In this document: piece after piece, positions 1 to 5,919 of the stretch
Layout of the letters: each line of letters begins with the position of its first letter
Numbering within the stretch: position 1 is the first letter of the stretch
Source of the DNA: Acidobacteriaceae bacterium
Lineage (GTDB): Bacteria; Acidobacteriota; Terriglobia; Terriglobales; Acidobacteriaceae
Length of the DNA: 5,919 nucleotides
Assembly (NCBI GenBank): GCA_003133425.1
Contig: PKXI01000278.1
Coordinates: 1,433 to 7,351 of the forward strand
Direction of reading: 5' to 3'
Notes under the pieces: model-generated
Told to the model about the DNA's origin: nothing
What the model saw: only the letters and a program-made list of their open reading frames with translations
Databases searched by the model: none
Translations under genes and position numbers: made by a program

Positions 1-76
1 GAGTTTTGGCGAGGCACAGGTCAAACTTTCACCTTATGGGTGCACCCACATCCATGGTAAAAGTAACAATAAGTTC
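1..76. other. Region downstream of nrdJ with a 12-base palindrome
   Basis: This short stretch follows the nrdJ TAG and contains the perfect palindrome TGGGTGCACCCA at 37-48. A CACC/GGTG pairing (30-33 with 43-46) could form instead. Neither is followed by a T-run in the nrdJ direction, so I do not call a terminator. A 9-base word, TGCACCCAC, occurs both here (41-49) and at the very end of nrdJ (82-90). No gene is visible. Confidence 0.4.
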
Positions 77-3000
77 CTAGCTGCACCCACTAGTCGAACC
101 GCAGCTCATGCAGCGATAGCAACTGCCGTTGCGGACCATGATGGCGCCACAGGTTGAGCAGCTCGGTGCGTCGCCCATCTCATACATCTCGCGCATCGCA
201 TCGGCTGCATGGTAAATCCCGCGGTCTTTCATGTTGGGCATCTGCGGGGAACTGCTCTGCGCAGTCCAAGCCTGTGCCTCTGGCGCAATGCCGCCGCCCG
301 CCACGGGGCCACTGCCGTGGCCGCTCACCTGGTTCAGCCGCTTCGCCACCTCCTCTGCCAGCTTGGCCAGTTGGTTCTGCGATCCAAACTCGTTCTGCTC
401 CGTATCGGTCTCGGAAAGAATCGTCGGCGAGGCCGGCAATTGCGGCGCCTGCGGAGTCAACCCCGCGAACAACGTCAACTGCTCACCGGAAAGAAAGCGC
501 AGGTTGAGCCAGCGGAAGATATAGTCCATCAAGCTCTTGGCGTAGCCAATTTGTTCGTTGCCCGTCCAGCCCGAGGGCTCAAAGCGAGTGTGCGCAAACT
601 TCTCGCACAAAACTTTGAGCGGAACACCATGTTGCAGGGCAAGCGAAATCGAAGTGGCAAAAGCATCCATCAGCCCGGAGACAGTCGAGCCCTCCTTGGC
701 CATCTTGATGAAGATTTCTCCCGGCTGGCCGCTCGGATAGAGGCCCACAGTGATGTAGCCCTCATGGCCGGCGATCGAGAACTTGTGCGTGATTGAGGCA
801 CGCTCGTCCTGCAAACGGTGGCGCACGGCACGGGGCGGACCATTGGTGTCCTGGACTTCCTTGACTGGTTCGGTCGTCGTGCTGACCGGAGGCACCGTAG
901 TCAGTACCGCTATCGCGGCTGTCTTGGCATAGTCATCCAACGTCTTCTGGAAGGCCGCAGCGGCTTCAAGCATCTGCCTGGCATTCACTTCCAGCTTGGC
1001 ACCGTTTCCGGCCTCTAGCGCCTTCAGGTCAGCCTCGACTGCCGGCTGCGAAGCAGCCAGTTGGGCCAGTACGCGGCTACCCACAACGTCCAGCGTCGAA
1101 GGCTCTTTCTTGGCATCCATGCTGGTATTCAGCGGCTGCGTTCCCTTCGAGCCGTCGCGATAGATTGCCACGGCCTTGATGCCCTGACGCCAGCTCTCCG
1201 CATAGGCTTCGGCAACGTCGTCCACGCTCGCCTCATGAGGCAGGTTCACAGTCTTCGATATGGCTCCGGAAAGGAATGGCTGCGCCGCTGCCATCATCTT
1301 GATGTGCCCCATGTATTGAATCGAACGCGTGCCCTTGGCCGGCTTGAAGCTGCAATCGAACACCCCCAGATGCTCCAGCTTGATGCCCGGCGCGCCTTCA
1401 ATGGTGCCCGTCGCGTCGATGTAGCTGACGATCGCGTTCACTTCTTCGTCGTCGTAGCCCAGCTTGAACAGAGCCGCCGGCACCGTGTTATTCACGATTT
1501 TGATCATGCCGCCGCCCACCAGCTTCTTATACTTCACAAGAGCCAGGTCGGGCTCAATGCCCGTTGTGTCGCAGTCCATCATGAAGCCGATCGTCCCAGT
1601 CGGAGCCAGCACCGTAGTCTGCGAGTTGCGATAGCCATACTTCTCGCCGTACATCAGCGCCATGTCCCAGCTCTCGCGGCTGGCATCGATCAGCGCATCG
1701 AGCTGCGGTACATTGAAGGGCTCTCCGCACTGGCGCGATTTGCCGATGTTGTTCACCTCGGCGCGATGCATCCGAATCACGTCAAGGAACGGCTCGCGAT
1801 TCACATAGAAACCAGGACATGCGCCGCCCTGGCGCTCGACAGAAGTAGTCAGCGCGGTTGCCGAGGCCAGCGGCGGGCAGTTGGCGGCAATCACAGCCGA
1901 CTGCAGATAAGCCTGGCCGCACATGATGGCCGTCAGGCTCGCAGCCAGGTCACGTCCGGCAGCCGAATCGTAAGGCAGTCCGAAAGCCATCAGCAGCGCT
2001 CCCAGGTTGGCATAGCCCAGTCCGAGCGGACGGTAATCGTGTGAGTTCCGTGAGATCGCCTCGGTCGGATAGCCGGAGTTATCCACCAATATCTCCATCG
2101 CCGTAACCATCGTCGAGATGGCGTGCCGGTAGGCCTCGATCTCGAAGACTCCTGCTGCGTTCACGAACTTCAACAAATTGAAGCTGGACAGATTGCAGGC
2201 CGAGTTGTCCAGGAACATGTATTCCGAGCACGGATTCGACGCATTGATCCGCGCCGTGTTCTTGCTCGTGTGCCAGCGATTGATCGTCGTATCGAATTGC
2301 ATGCCAGGATCGCCGCAAAGCCAGGTGGCCTCGGCAATCTTCTTCATGATGTCGCGCGCCTTGTAGGTCGCGACCGGCTCGTGTCCGTTCACCCTATAGG
2401 TGGTGAACTCGCCGTCGTTCTCGTAGGCGCGCATGAACTCGTCACTGACCCGCACCGAGTTGTTCGCATTCTGGAAGAAAATTGAAGAATAAGCCTCTGA
2501 ATCCGGGCCCGAGCCGTCGTAGCCGGCCTTGATCAGCGTAAAGGCCTTGGCCTCTTCCTTTGCCTTGCAATCGATAAAGTCCATGATGTCCGGATGGTCC
2601 ACGTTCAGAATCACCATCTTGGCCGCACGGCGCGTCTTTCCGCCCGACTTGATGACCCCGGCAAACGCGTCAAACCCGCGCATGAAGCTCAGGGGGCCCG
2701 ATGCCTGCCCGCCGCCCGACAATTGCTCCATCGACCCTCGGATCGACGACAAGTTGGTTCCCGTCCCCGAGCCCCACTTGAACAGCATTCCCTCGGTCTT
2801 GGCCAAAGTCAGAATCGAGTCAAGCGAGTCGTCCACCGCGTTGATGAAGCACGCCGAGCATTGCGGATTACGATAGCCGGTCGCTGAGTACTTCGCCCCA
2901 CCCGTCGACGGGTCCCAGTGCCAGTTCTGCCCATCGGACTCCGGCTCCAACCGGTCGCAGCCTACGTTAAACCACACAGGCGAGTTGAACGCCGCCTTCT

Positions 3001-3403
3001 GCGTCAGCAGCATGTGTACCAGTTCGTCGTGGAACACACGTGCATCTTCGACAGAGGCAAAGTAACCGCCAGCCAAGCCCCAGTCCCGGACCGTCTCCAC
3101 CACCCGTCCCACCAGCTGCCGTACCCCGGTCTCCCGCTCCGGCGTGCCCATCTGCCCGTGCAGGTACTTCGAGGCCACAATATTCGTAGCCGTCATCGAC
3201 CAGTCGGCCGGCACTTCGACGTCCTTCTGCTCGAAGATCGTGTTGCCTTTGGTGTCGGTAATAGACGCGGTTCGCCGCTCCCATTGCACCTCGTCATATG
3301 GCGACACGCCATCCTTTGAAAAACGGCGGGCAAAAGTCAGCCCCTTCTGCGTGTAAGGGGTCTGGAGGGCGGTTGCGGACGTCTCTAGATAAGCCTCGTT
3401 CAT
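77..3403 (-). CDS. nrdJ: Adenosylcobalamin-dependent (class II) ribonucleoside-diphosphate reductase
   Basis: This cytoplasmic enzyme reduces ribonucleotides to deoxyribonucleotides using a thiyl radical generated from adenosylcobalamin, so it needs neither oxygen nor a small radical subunit. From the ATG at 3403 it is 1108 residues and ends in TAG. Visible landmarks: N-terminal reductase region (about 20-150); SACF with redox Cys185; NPCSE with Asn390, the thiyl-radical Cys392 and Glu394; partner redox Cys403, eleven residues on as in class II enzymes; PTGTIG phosphate-binding loop at 601-606; end of the barrel near 760; an Ala/Glu-rich helical linker (about 762-853); a TSCPD-type domain (about 858-967); and a cysteine-rich tail with Cys1082, 1085, 1095, 1098, 1101 and 1107, either a zinc ribbon or a thiol shuttle. 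I see no N-terminal ATP-cone. The linker looks longer than usual for the family. An in-frame TTG seven codons upstream (3424) is less likely as start, because GAGAGG lies six bases before the ATG. It has its own promoter and apparent NrdR operator. The family call is very secure. Confidence 0.96.
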   Translation of the reverse strand: MNEAYLETSATALQTPYTQKGLTFARRFSKDGVSPYDEVQWERRTASITDTKGNTIFEQKDVEVPADWSMTATNIVASKYLHGQMGTPERETGVRQLVGRVVETVRDWGLAGGYFASVEDARVFHDELVHMLLTQKAAFNSPVWFNVGCDRLEPESDGQNWHWDPSTGGAKYSATGYRNPQCSACFINAVDDSLDSILTLAKTEGMLFKWGSGTGTNLSSIRGSMEQLSGGGQASGPLSFMRGFDAFAGVIKSGGKTRRAAKMVILNVDHPDIMDFIDCKAKEEAKAFTLIKAGYDGSGPDSEAYSSIFFQNANNSVRVSDEFMRAYENDGEFTTYRVNGHEPVATYKARDIMKKIAEATWLCGDPGMQFDTTINRWHTSKNTARINASNPCSEYMFLDNSACNLSSFNLLKFVNAAGVFEIEAYRHAISTMVTAMEILVDNSGYPTEAISRNSHDYRPLGLGYANLGALLMAFGLPYDSAAGRDLAASLTAIMCGQAYLQSAVIAANCPPLASATALTTSVERQGGACPGFYVNREPFLDVIRMHRAEVNNIGKSRQCGEPFNVPQLDALIDASRESWDMALMYGEKYGYRNSQTTVLAPTGTIGFMMDCDTTGIEPDLALVKYKKLVGGGMIKIVNNTVPAALFKLGYDDEEVNAIVSYIDATGTIEGAPGIKLEHLGVFDCSFKPAKGTRSIQYMGHIKMMAAAQPFLSGAISKTVNLPHEASVDDVAEAYAESWRQGIKAVAIYRDGSKGTQPLNTSMDAKKEPSTLDVVGSRVLAQLAASQPAVEADLKALEAGNGAKLEVNARQMLEAAAAFQKTLDDYAKTAAIAVLTTVPPVSTTTEPVKEVQDTNGPPRAVRHRLQDERASITHKFSIAGHEGYITVGLYPSGQPGEIFIKMAKEGSTVSGLMDAFATSISLALQHGVPLKVLCEKFAHTRFEPSGWTGNEQIGYAKSLMDYIFRWLNLRFLSGEQLTLFAGLTPQAPQLPASPTILSETDTEQNEFGSQNQLAKLAEEVAKRLNQVSGHGSGPVAGGGIAPEAQAWTAQSSSPQMPNMKDRGIYHAADAMREMYEMGDAPSCSTCGAIMVRNGSCYRCMSCGSTSGCS

Positions 3404-3600
3404 GGGGATCCTCTCGACTGGCAAAATTGGTGAAACTACCCCTCAAACCAGACGTCATAAAGCCTGGAAGTGGGCCCTGGTACTACTTCTCAAACAAACG
3501 GGAAACGGGGGATTTGGAATGTACCGTGAACTCTCGTCTCTCAGCGGCTTCTCTGCGGGTTGTCGCGTCGAAGTATCGTTACGATCTTTTTACAGCCGCA
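3404..3600 (-). other. Predicted 5' leader of nrdJ (about 197 nt)
   Basis: This is the stretch between the expected transcription start (about seven bases past the -10, near 3600) and the nrdJ ATG. It contains a small ATCG/CGAT hairpin at 3575-3585 and two mutually exclusive longer-range pairings that use the same 5' segment: 3594-3599 with 3544-3549 (6 bp), or 3596-3602 with 3552-3558 (7 bp if the transcript starts at 3602 or earlier). I looked for a cobalamin riboswitch, which would be plausible for a B12 enzyme, but see no recognisable B12 box. The leader boundary depends on the inferred start site. Confidence 0.5.
3410..3415 (-). promoter_or_regulatory. Ribosome binding site of nrdJ
   Basis: The minus strand reads GAGAGG, then six bases (ATCCCC), then ATG at 3403. 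This is good Shine-Dalgarno spacing and it decides the start: the longer TTG-initiated frame at 3424 would contain this site inside its coding sequence, and nothing purine-rich precedes the TTG at comparable distance (the bases before it read CACCAATTT). Confidence 0.8.
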
Positions 3601-3606
3601 GATGAA

Positions 3607-3635
3607 AAAATACCGCTGTCTGTGGTACGTGTCAA
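3607..3635 (-). promoter_or_regulatory. Sigma70-type promoter for nrdJ
   Basis: On the minus strand a perfect -35 TTGACA (plus-strand 3630-3635) is followed by a 17-base spacer and a TATTTT -10 (3607-3612; 4 of 6 against TATAAT). Spacing is optimal, the orientation is right for nrdJ, and transcription would start near 3600. The sequence lies in a locally AT-richer part of the gap and adjoins an NrdR-like box, which strengthens the call. It is prediction only; the start site has not been mapped. Confidence 0.75.
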
Positions 3636-3642
3636 CAAGAAA

Positions 3643-3658
3643 CCACTATATCTTGTAT
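3643..3658 (-). promoter_or_regulatory. Probable NrdR box (operator) upstream of nrdJ
   Basis: The plus strand reads CCACTATATCTTGTAT, 13 of 16 matches to the NrdR-box consensus ACACWATATATWGTGT as I know it; the minus-strand reading also matches 13 of 16. It lies seven bases upstream of the -35, at about -43 to -58 from the expected start. NrdR is a zinc-finger/ATP-cone repressor that binds tandem 16-base boxes at ribonucleotide reductase promoters and responds to ATP/dATP, and it is known to control nrdJ in other bacteria. Boxes normally come in pairs; the candidate partner at 3610-3625 is weak. No nrdR gene lies in the window. Confidence 0.65.
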
Positions 3659-4193
3659 TTTCTTTGCATTTCCTGCACCAGCCTGCTAAATACGGCCAGT
3701 TGCCTGTGGAAAGCTCAAAAGAACATTGCGCCACGCGGACTTCAGCACAAAACCCCACCCAACGTTTGATGGAGTTCCAGGCTCGCCGGCTCCGCCCGCT
3801 CCGGTCCCCATCCCCGCTCCCAAATTAAGCCTAGCCCCACCCTCCACCCCTCGCAAGACGCAAAATCGGTGCACTTTCCCCGCCCCCCTGTGCGAAGTGT
3901 GGAGATTTGGCCCATTTACCAGGACGGTCCGCCAGGCAAGCGACAAATCGTGCCCGGGGAGGTTGTTTCGGAGCCTCCTCCCTCTCCCCAATGACACAAA
4001 TGCGGCCCCGTGCACTTCGCACGGGACCGCATTTCGGCTTCTTTGTCCGCCAGTCGGGATAGATCTTGGATGCGAACCCCGCCACCACCGCAGTTGCAGG
4101 GATGGTCAGGGTTTAAGCCCTACAGAAACAAAGGCACAATCACAAACGTGACATTTGCAGATCAGCTTGATGAGCGGATGCCCCCCTCTTGTG
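3659..4193. other. Intergenic region without a supportable gene
   Basis: This is the distal part of the gap between hppA and nrdJ. Open frames of 60-140 codons occur on both strands, but none has a Shine-Dalgarno at its start. Their products are Pro/Arg/Gly-rich in the way GC-rich noncoding DNA usually translates, and several overlap one another or begin inside the hairpin at 3998-4034. The plus strand is strikingly C-rich and G-poor from about 3785 to 3890. A 10-base inverted pair (GTGCGAAGTG) occurs at 3890-3899 and 4013-4022. I find no tRNA, rRNA or CRISPR-like array. Confidence 0.6.
3998..4034. repeat. Long stem-loop, 15 of 16 base pairs, 5-base loop
   Basis: The arms are 3998-4013 (AAATGCGG, C, CCCGTGC) and 4019-4034 (GCACGGG, A, CCGCATTT), paired throughout except for one C/A mismatch at 4006/4026, around the loop ACTTC. 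The AAA/TTT ends make it look like a bidirectional terminator, although each T-run is only three bases and falls within the stem. It lies about 216 bases beyond the hppA stop, after that gene's own terminator, so it is not needed for hppA. It could be a terminator, a small-RNA element or a copy of a dispersed intergenic repeat. The structure itself is certain; the role is not. Confidence 0.7.
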
Positions 4194-4233
4194 CGTAGAA
4201 AACGTCGCCCATTCCCAGGCGACGTCTTCTACG
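4194..4233 (-). terminator. Hairpin terminator downstream of hppA
   Basis: The arms 4194-4209 and 4218-4233 pair at 15 of 16 positions (mismatch 4201/4226) around an 8-base loop. On the minus strand the GC-rich core ACGTCGCC/GGCGACGT is followed directly by TTTTCT, so the core alone behaves as an intrinsic terminator. The TTTTC also belongs to the extended stem, since it can pair with the purines preceding the core. It begins 16 bases after the hppA stop codon, the expected position for the transcript end. Confidence 0.75.
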
Positions 4234-4249
4234 ATTTACAGGGCACGAA

Positions 4250-5919
4250 TCAGTTGCTTTCCTTGGTCTCAATCCTCATGCCATAGAACGATCTGTGCAC
4301 GAAGAACACCGACACCAGGAAGAACGCGACTGCCAGTATGTGTGTCAGCATCGGACTCGTCGAACTGAGCGTCACGGCAAGCTCCACGGCAAGCAATCCG
4401 AACAACGTCGTGAACTTGATAATCGGGTTCATTGCCACCGACGAGGTGTCTTTGAACGGATCGCCAACGGTGTCTCCGATCACGGTTGCGTCGTGCAGAG
4501 GTGTCCCTTTCTGTTTCAGGTCGACCTCGACAACTTTCTTCGCATTGTCCCAGGCGCCGCCGGCATTCGCCATAAAGATCGCCTCGTACAGGCCGAAGAT
4601 CGCAATCGAGAACAGGTAGCCGACAAATAAGAACGGCTCCATGAATGCGAACGCGAGTGTAGAGAAGAAGACGGCGAGAAAGATGTTGAACATTCCCTTC
4701 TGCGCGTACTTGGTGCAGATCTCCACAACCTTCTTGCTGTCCGTGACCGACGCCTTCTCCGCGCCTTCCAGTTTGATGTTCGCCTTGATGAACTCGACCG
4801 CGCGGTAAGCGCCCGTGGTAACCGCCTGCATGGAAGCGCCAGCGAACCAGAAGATCACCGCGCCACCGCAGATCAACCCAAGCATGAAGGGCGCATGCAG
4901 AAGTGAGAGCTTTTCCACGTTTATGGTCAGTCCGTGGGTCAGGGCCATGATGATCGAGAAGGTCATCGTGGTTGCGCCCACCACCGCAGTGCCTATCAGC
5001 ACCGGCTTTGCCGTTGCCTTGAATGTGTTGCCGGCTCCGTCGTTGGCTTCCAGCAGATACTTCGCCCGCTCGAACTTCGCGACGATACCGTAGTCCTTCT
5101 TCAACTCGGCTTCGATGCCGGGAATCGTTTCGATCAGCGACAGCTCATAAATGGATTGAGCATTGTCGGTAACAGGTCCGTAGGAATCCACGGCGATCGT
5201 GACCGGGCCCATGCCCAGGAAGCCGAAGGCGACCAGGCCGAACGCGAAGACGGCCGGAGCGAGCATGATGACATCCATGGACCCGCCCATCATGCTAAAG
5301 AAATAGCCCAGTCCCATGAGAGCGACCATGCTCAATCCCAGCCAGTAGGCCGACATGTTGCCGGCCACCAGGCCCGACAGGATTCCCAGCGAAGCTCCGC
5401 CTTCCTTCGCGGAGGTGACGACTTCTTGCACGTGGCTCGAGTTGGTTGAAGTAAAAACCTTCACCAATTCGGGAATGAGTGCGCCAGCCAGGGTTCCGCA
5501 AGAGATGATGGAAGCCAGTTTCCACCACAGCGTTGGGTCACCAGCGAGGTTCGGGACCATCAGGAAGGAGACGAGGTACGTCAGGGCGATAGAAACGATG
5601 GAGGTGATCCAGACCAGCGAGGTCAACGGCGCCTCGAAGTCCATGTCGTCGGAGTTCGCGTATCTCGCCTTGGCGATTATGCCGTTCAGGAAGTAGGCGC
5701 CCGAGCTGGAGAGCAGCATCGCCACGCGCATTACGAAGATCCAGACCAGAAGTTCCGCCTGCGTCGCGGGGCTCTTGACGGCCAGCAAGATGAAGGTGAT
5801 CAGGGCCACGCCGGTGACGCCGTAGGTTTCAAAGCCGTCGGCGCTGGGTCCAACTGAGTCGCCCGCGTTGTCGCCCGTGCAGTCGGCAATCACGCCAGGG
5901 TTGCGCGCGTCGTCTTCCT
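4250..5919 (-). CDS. hppA: Membrane-integral ion-translocating inorganic pyrophosphatase (5' end outside window)
   Basis: This inner-membrane pump couples pyrophosphate hydrolysis to export of H+ or Na+. About 555 codons are visible, in frame to the window edge, ending in TGA. The family is usually about 660-800 residues, so the first helices and the DVGADLVGKVE-type loop lie outside. The visible part starts within the catalytic loop (EDDARNPG, IADCTGDNAGDSVG; 5852-5917), with the Asp-rich Mg-pyrophosphate ligands in place. It continues through roughly 12 hydrophobic helices, a SYGPVTDNA motif (5158-5184), GGAWDNAKK (4535-4561) and GDTVGDPFKDT (4445-4477). The position that sets potassium dependence reads NTFKATAK, with Lys at 5018-5020. 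Canonical potassium-dependent enzymes have Ala there, so a potassium-independent, probably proton-pumping, type is inferred. GTG at 5891-5893 is an internal Val codon inside the conserved loop, not a start. It ends in its own terminator. Confidence 0.96.
   Translation of the reverse strand, partial: EDDARNPGVIADCTGDNAGDSVGPSADGFETYGVTGVALITFILLAVKSPATQAELLVWIFVMRVAMLLSSSGAYFLNGIIAKARYANSDDMDFEAPLTSLVWITSIVSIALTYLVSFLMVPNLAGDPTLWWKLASIISCGTLAGALIPELVKVFTSTNSSHVQEVVTSAKEGGASLGILSGLVAGNMSAYWLGLSMVALMGLGYFFSMMGGSMDVIMLAPAVFAFGLVAFGFLGMGPVTIAVDSYGPVTDNAQSIYELSLIETIPGIEAELKKDYGIVAKFERAKYLLEANDGAGNTFKATAKPVLIGTAVVGATTMTFSIIMALTHGLTINVEKLSLLHAPFMLGLICGGAVIFWFAGASMQAVTTGAYRAVEFIKANIKLEGAEKASVTDSKKVVEICTKYAQKGMFNIFLAVFFSTLAFAFMEPFLFVGYLFSIAIFGLYEAIFMANAGGAWDNAKKVVEVDLKQKGTPLHDATVIGDTVGDPFKDTSSVAMNPIIKFTTLFGLLAVELAVTLSSTSPMLTHILAVAFFLVSVFFVHRSFYGMRIETKESN

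Noticed and set aside
1061..2044. 327-codon plus-strand frame opposite nrdJ
   Set aside because: It is the antisense shadow of nrdJ, whose conserved active-site motifs establish the coding strand; the His/Arg/Leu-rich product is typical of such shadows.
3404..3600. Cobalamin riboswitch in the nrdJ leader
   Set aside because: It was considered because the enzyme uses B12, but no B12-box-like element or multi-stem layout is recognisable, and NrdJ uses rather than replaces B12, so repression by B12 would make little sense.
3686..4015. 109-codon minus-strand frame between hppA and nrdJ
   Set aside because: It would start at a GTG inside the 3998-4034 hairpin with no Shine-Dalgarno, its product is Gly/Arg-rich and resembles no known family, and it overlaps another equally weak frame.
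3831..4088. 85-codon minus-strand frame
   Set aside because: It starts at GTG with no ribosome binding site, spans the stem-loop, and has Arg/Pro/Gly-rich content typical of GC-rich noncoding DNA.
4020..4110. tRNA-like T-arm on the minus strand (GGGGTTCGCATCC)
   Set aside because: The T-loop lacks the conserved A, the flanking bases do not form a proper five-base stem, and no acceptor or anticodon stem can be placed.
3726..4151. 141-codon plus-strand Pro-rich frame
   Set aside because: The Pro/Ala/Ser content follows directly from the C-rich tract, no start signal is visible, and it overlaps the minus-strand frames.
4140..4151. TCAC-N4-GTGA inverted repeat as a regulator site
   Set aside because: The half-sites are only four bases, in the opposite order to a CRP/FNR site, and far from any predicted promoter.
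5891..5893. GTG as the start of hppA
   Set aside because: It lies within the conserved catalytic loop (NPG-V-IAD), and the frame continues through EDDARNPG to the window edge, so it is an internal Val.

Overview
The window holds two large minus-strand genes separated by an 846-base intergenic region. Transcription runs right to left: the 3' three quarters of hppA, encoding a membrane-integral ion-pumping pyrophosphatase, then the gap, then a complete nrdJ, encoding a cobalamin-dependent class II ribonucleotide reductase, then 76 bases of downstream sequence. The DNA is moderately GC-rich. The phrasing of both proteins and the C-rich intergenic DNA look to me like Acidobacteria (Koribacter/Terriglobia-like). 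That assignment is an impression from protein wording and was not tested by any search.

Region by region (plus-strand coordinates): 1-76 is downstream of nrdJ and contains a 12-base palindrome but no convincing U-tract terminator. 77-3403 is nrdJ, with a good Shine-Dalgarno before an ATG that makes an upstream TTG start unlikely. 3404-3600 is a probable structured leader of about 197 nt. 3607-3635 is a strong sigma70-type promoter (perfect TTGACA, 17-base spacer, TATTTT). 3643-3658 matches 13 of 16 positions of the NrdR-box consensus as I know it, just upstream of the -35. 3659-4193 has no supportable gene but carries a long stem-loop at 3998-4034 and a strongly C-rich stretch. 4194-4233 is a hairpin terminator directly after hppA. 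4250-5919 is hppA, cut by the window edge.

The two genes share a direction but do not look like an operon. hppA ends in its own terminator, and nrdJ has its own promoter with an apparent deoxyribonucleotide-responsive operator. Functionally, NrdJ makes dNTPs in a B12-dependent way that is indifferent to oxygen. HppA uses the pyrophosphate released by biosynthesis, including nucleic acid synthesis, to energise the membrane. I see no new multi-gene system here. The points most worth a second look are the NrdR/promoter arrangement, the helical insertion in NrdJ, the divergent potassium-independent character of HppA, and the intergenic stem-loop.
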